Both the position numbers and the translations under genes were made by a program. From Mageeibacillus sp. UBA5439 (GTDB taxonomy: Bacteria > Bacillota > Clostridia > Saccharofermentanales > DTU023): DNA of 7,135 nucleotides. Shown here piece after piece: positions 5,351-7,135 of the stretch. The stretch covers positions 5,294-12,428 of the forward strand of contig DIRJ01000004.1 of NCBI GenBank assembly GCA_002427505.1, read 5' to 3'. The notes beneath the pieces are model-generated. The model searched no databases and was not told where the DNA came from. It saw nothing but the letters and a program-made list of their open reading frames with translations. Within the stretch, counting starts at the first letter, position 1; each line of letters begins with the position of its first letter.

Positions 5351-5384
5351 GTGCATGAAATCGTGCCTGGCACCAAACCATGCA
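5351..5384 (-). repeat. REP-like element in reverse orientation, abutting a stop codon
   Basis: Read on the - strand this is TGCATG-GTTTG-GTGCC-A-GGCAC-GATTT-CATGCAC, the same element as elsewhere, with the central base T on the + strand. It directly touches the TAA stop of the Abi_2 gene (5385-5387) with no bases between, and is oriented with that - strand gene. It lies beyond the + strand terminator, so it belongs to the - strand unit. A short CTGG-T6-CCAG feature follows it in the direction of transcription (5337-5324). Confidence 0.88.
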
Positions 5385-6383
5385 TTAGTTATCCGCCAGG
5401 GGAAAAGGATGCCAGAGGTCGATCACTCGCGCGAGGAAAGCCAGCGAAAAGCCGGCTGCCTTGTCCGGATCGTAGCTGATTCGCTTGTTGAAGCGCAACT
5501 TCAGCTCGTGCAGGCGCTCGGCCATGCTTCTTTTGACGCCGGGACTCGTAACCAGGTCATGATGCAAAAAGACAGCGGTCGTTATATCCTTGAGCGCACG
5601 GCTGAGATTGGAATCTTCCAGCTCTTCTTCAGTGAAGATATAGTTTCCTGCCTGATCCTTAGCATCCAGCAGCTCATTATAGATGCGGTCGGACAGCTTG
5701 CGATTGTCACATTGCAGCAGTCCATTAAGAATGCCGCTGTTATGAGCAGCGGCGTTGCGCAGAGTCCTGACCGAGCCCAGCTCGTAGTCAAGATCCGCCA
5801 GCGTACAGCTGTCTTCTTCAGAAAAAATATCCTGATAGCGCAGAAAACTGATGAAGGCTTTGAGCTCTCCCAGCTGGAGCAGTTCCAGCATCACCCAGAC
5901 AGGAACGTCCGGTTCGCATTCCAGATAAATATCGCGTGAATAGTCGCTGCTGCTTGCACGCTGCATTGTTCTATAGAGATCCTGTGGCAGATACTGACTG
6001 CCCGCAAACTCTTTAACAATCGCGCAAGGATCGATGGCATACAAGCGCAGAAAACGGCTCAGCTTGATTTTAAGGTGATGCTCTATGTGGATGATCAGGT
6101 GCAGCAGTACTTCCCGCAGGCGAAAGTCAATGATGGAAAGGTCAACCAGATGCTGGAAGTCCAGACCCTCATATTCTGCTGCACCATCGCCGCCGTCCGG
6201 TCGCCTGCGCTCGAAAGAGTCACAGTAAGAACTCAGGCGGTAAAAGCTGTTATTGTTTTTCAGGTAAGCCCTGGCCATCTCTTCGGTGTACTTGCGCTCG
6301 AAGCTGATGCCACAACGTTTGAAGACTCTGATCTGCTGATCGAAGTCAAGGAATTCTTCGTAGGATAACGTTTTATACGGCAT
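5385..6383 (-). CDS. Abi_2-family abortive-infection-like protein with HEPN motif
   Basis: This 332-residue protein matches the Abi_2 (AbiD/AbiF-like) family, whose members include phage-defence proteins thought to act as HEPN ribonucleases. Seen in order: FDQQIRVFKRCGISF (14-28), NNSFYRLSSY (44-53), IIDFRLREVL (84-93) with IEHHLKIKL (100-108), PVWVMLELLQLGEL (161-174), and VRTLRNAAAH (205-214), an R-N-x-x-x-H (R209, N210, H214) HEPN RNase motif. Residues 240-332 form a helical C-terminal extension. No membrane segment is evident. The ATG at 6383 is preceded by AAGGT (6395-6391), 7 bases away, next to a T/A homopolymer tract. It lies 30 bases behind the PAP2 gene, probably in one transcript. 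No antitoxin-like partner or mobile element is visible, so a defence role is inferred from family alone. Confidence 0.85.
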   Translation of the reverse strand: MPYKTLSYEEFLDFDQQIRVFKRCGISFERKYTEEMARAYLKNNNSFYRLSSYCDSFERRRPDGGDGAAEYEGLDFQHLVDLSIIDFRLREVLLHLIIHIEHHLKIKLSRFLRLYAIDPCAIVKEFAGSQYLPQDLYRTMQRASSSDYSRDIYLECEPDVPVWVMLELLQLGELKAFISFLRYQDIFSEEDSCTLADLDYELGSVRTLRNAAAHNSGILNGLLQCDNRKLSDRIYNELLDAKDQAGNYIFTEEELEDSNLSRALKDITTAVFLHHDLVTSPGVKRSMAERLHELKLRFNKRISYDPDKAAGFSLAFLARVIDLWHPFPLADN

Positions 6384-6393
6384 TTTGCAGACC

Positions 6394-6407
6394 TTTTTTA
6401 AAAAAAA
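6394..6407 (-). other. T6A8 homopolymer tract before the Abi_2 gene
   Basis: On the + strand six T are followed by eight A; on the - strand this reads T8A6 directly before the AAGGT ribosome binding site of the Abi_2 gene. The tract contains a 12-base TTTTTTAAAAAA palindrome. It could bend DNA, act as an AU-rich translation enhancer, or change length by slippage. No GC-rich stem precedes it, so it is not an intrinsic terminator. Confidence 0.5.
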
Positions 6408-6413
6408 CGACTC

Positions 6414-7100
6414 TCAATCGTGTGCCAGTGATTTTTCCGCCAGCAGGAGGAAAAGCTTTTCTATCTCCGGCTGCAGCCAGATTTCGTACCAGAAAAAAGC
6501 GGCACTCACACCAAGCAGCCAGCCCATAATTACGTCTGTCGGATAGTGCACACCCATGAAGAGACGGCTCAGGCCGGGCAGAAAACTGACGACCCCGATC
6601 ACGGCAGCCAGCCATTTCAGGCGTGGAAAAGCCTTAGCCAGCATCAAAGCAGCCAGCAAATAGAAGGCGACAGCAACCATGGCGTGGCCACTGGGATAAG
6701 AGGAACCTCCCTGGCTGATCTGGAAAAAATCCAGCGGACGCCCCCGCCGTAAGATCACTTTCAGCAAGTTGTTGACAGCAAAAGTAAGACCGGCATTAAG
6801 AGCCAGGATCACCCAGGCTCGCAGCTGCCTTTTCGACAGGAGGATCAGTGCCAGCAGTAAGAGCAGGATAATATAGACCGGCCAGGTGCCGGCGACGGTA
6901 ATGATGTACATGATCCGCTGCAGTCCGGCCAGCTGATGGTCCCGGATCCAGGTCAGCAGCGGCAGATCGATCGCGGGTACCCAGCCCAGGCGCAAAGCGA
7001 CGCCGAAAGCAATAGCAATTCCCCAGATGCTGACAATCCATAGCTTGTGCGATCGGAAGGAACTCAGCTTCTTGGCTTCAGATGAATCTATCAAGGGCAT
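6414..7100 (-). CDS. PAP2-family membrane phosphatase
   Basis: This 228-residue integral membrane protein is a PAP2 phosphatase, a family that dephosphorylates lipid phosphates such as phosphatidate, phosphatidylglycerophosphate or undecaprenyl pyrophosphate. The three-part active site is intact: KVILRRGRP (K114...R121-P122), PSGH (136-139, catalytic H139) and SRLFMGVHYPTD (S178-R179, H185, D189). About six membrane segments flank these, the first near 21-38 and a very hydrophobic one near 66-88. The ATG at 7100 is preferred over one at 7109 because GGAGG (7114-7110) lies 9 bases upstream of it, whereas it would directly touch the 7109 ATG. The Abi_2 gene follows 30 bases downstream. Undecaprenyl-pyrophosphate phosphatase (bacitracin resistance type) is a plausible but unproven role. 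Confidence 0.93.
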   Translation of the reverse strand: MPLIDSSEAKKLSSFRSHKLWIVSIWGIAIAFGVALRLGWVPAIDLPLLTWIRDHQLAGLQRIMYIITVAGTWPVYIILLLLLALILLSKRQLRAWVILALNAGLTFAVNNLLKVILRRGRPLDFFQISQGGSSYPSGHAMVAVAFYLLAALMLAKAFPRLKWLAAVIGVVSFLPGLSRLFMGVHYPTDVIMGWLLGVSAAFFWYEIWLQPEIEKLFLLLAEKSLAHD

Positions 7101-7117
7101 ACTCCACATCCTCCAAC

Positions 7118-7135
7118 TGCATAGAAACGTGCCTG
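7118..7135 (-). repeat. REP-like element, cut by the window edge
   Basis: TGCATAGAAACGTGCCTG matches the start of the reverse-oriented element: GTGCAT-x-core-GTGCC, then T as the central base, as in the copy at 5351-5384. The rest lies outside the window. It would be in the same sense as the - strand PAP2 gene and just upstream of its ribosome binding site. Confidence 0.65.

Noticed and set aside
5355..5939. 194-residue + strand open frame
   Set aside because: Starts inside a repeat copy and runs antisense to the Abi_2 gene; no recognisable domain.

Overview
The window looks like chromosomal DNA of a low-to-mid GC Gram-positive anaerobe, most likely a clostridial Firmicute. This is an inference from strong AGGAGG-type ribosome binding sites, a DUF4190 protein with a Pro/Gln/Tyr-rich N-terminus, an Lgt-like protein of the 'GCF...GCCYG' type, a CinD/Frm2-like nitroreductase and an Abi_2 protein. 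Coding DNA is near-balanced in GC, while the first ~180 bases are distinctly AT-rich. I cannot name the species.

Layout. Bases 1-355 hold no convincing gene: AT-rich DNA with a 13-bp-arm hairpin, then two tandem copies of a 35-bp repeat. Six genes follow on the + strand: a GNAT acetyltransferase (356-883); a DUF4190 membrane protein (1143-1751) with an Lgt-like diacylglyceryl transferase 11 bp behind it (1763-2572), probably one operon; a nitrilase-superfamily amidohydrolase (2722-3462); a pirin (3669-4523); and a CinD/Frm2-type nitroreductase (4656-5228) ending in a clear intrinsic terminator (5275-5309). Convergent to these, on the - strand, are a PAP2 phosphatase (7100-6414) and an Abi_2/HEPN protein (6383-5385), 30 bp apart and probably co-transcribed.

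The most striking feature is a REP-like interspersed repeat: GTGCATG - 5 nt core - GTGCC - A - GGCAC - 5 nt core - CATGCAC, about 35 bp and imperfectly palindromic. There are eight near-complete copies plus several half copies and remnants. Every intergenic space longer than 30 bp has at least one. All copies are read in the same sense as the neighbouring genes: A-centred next to + genes, T-centred (reverse complement) next to - genes. Where the upstream gene is visible, a copy lies within about 40 nt after its stop codon. The one gene end with an ordinary terminator (nitroreductase) has none of its own. This suggests a 3'-UTR element or transcript-end hairpin, possibly spread in trans by a RAYT/IS200-like transposase that is not in this window.

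Gene functions do not form one obvious pathway. Nitrilase, pirin and nitroreductase are plausible small-molecule or redox detoxification enzymes. The DUF4190/Lgt-like pair concerns the cell envelope. PAP2 plus Abi_2 pairs a membrane lipid phosphatase with a likely HEPN RNase.
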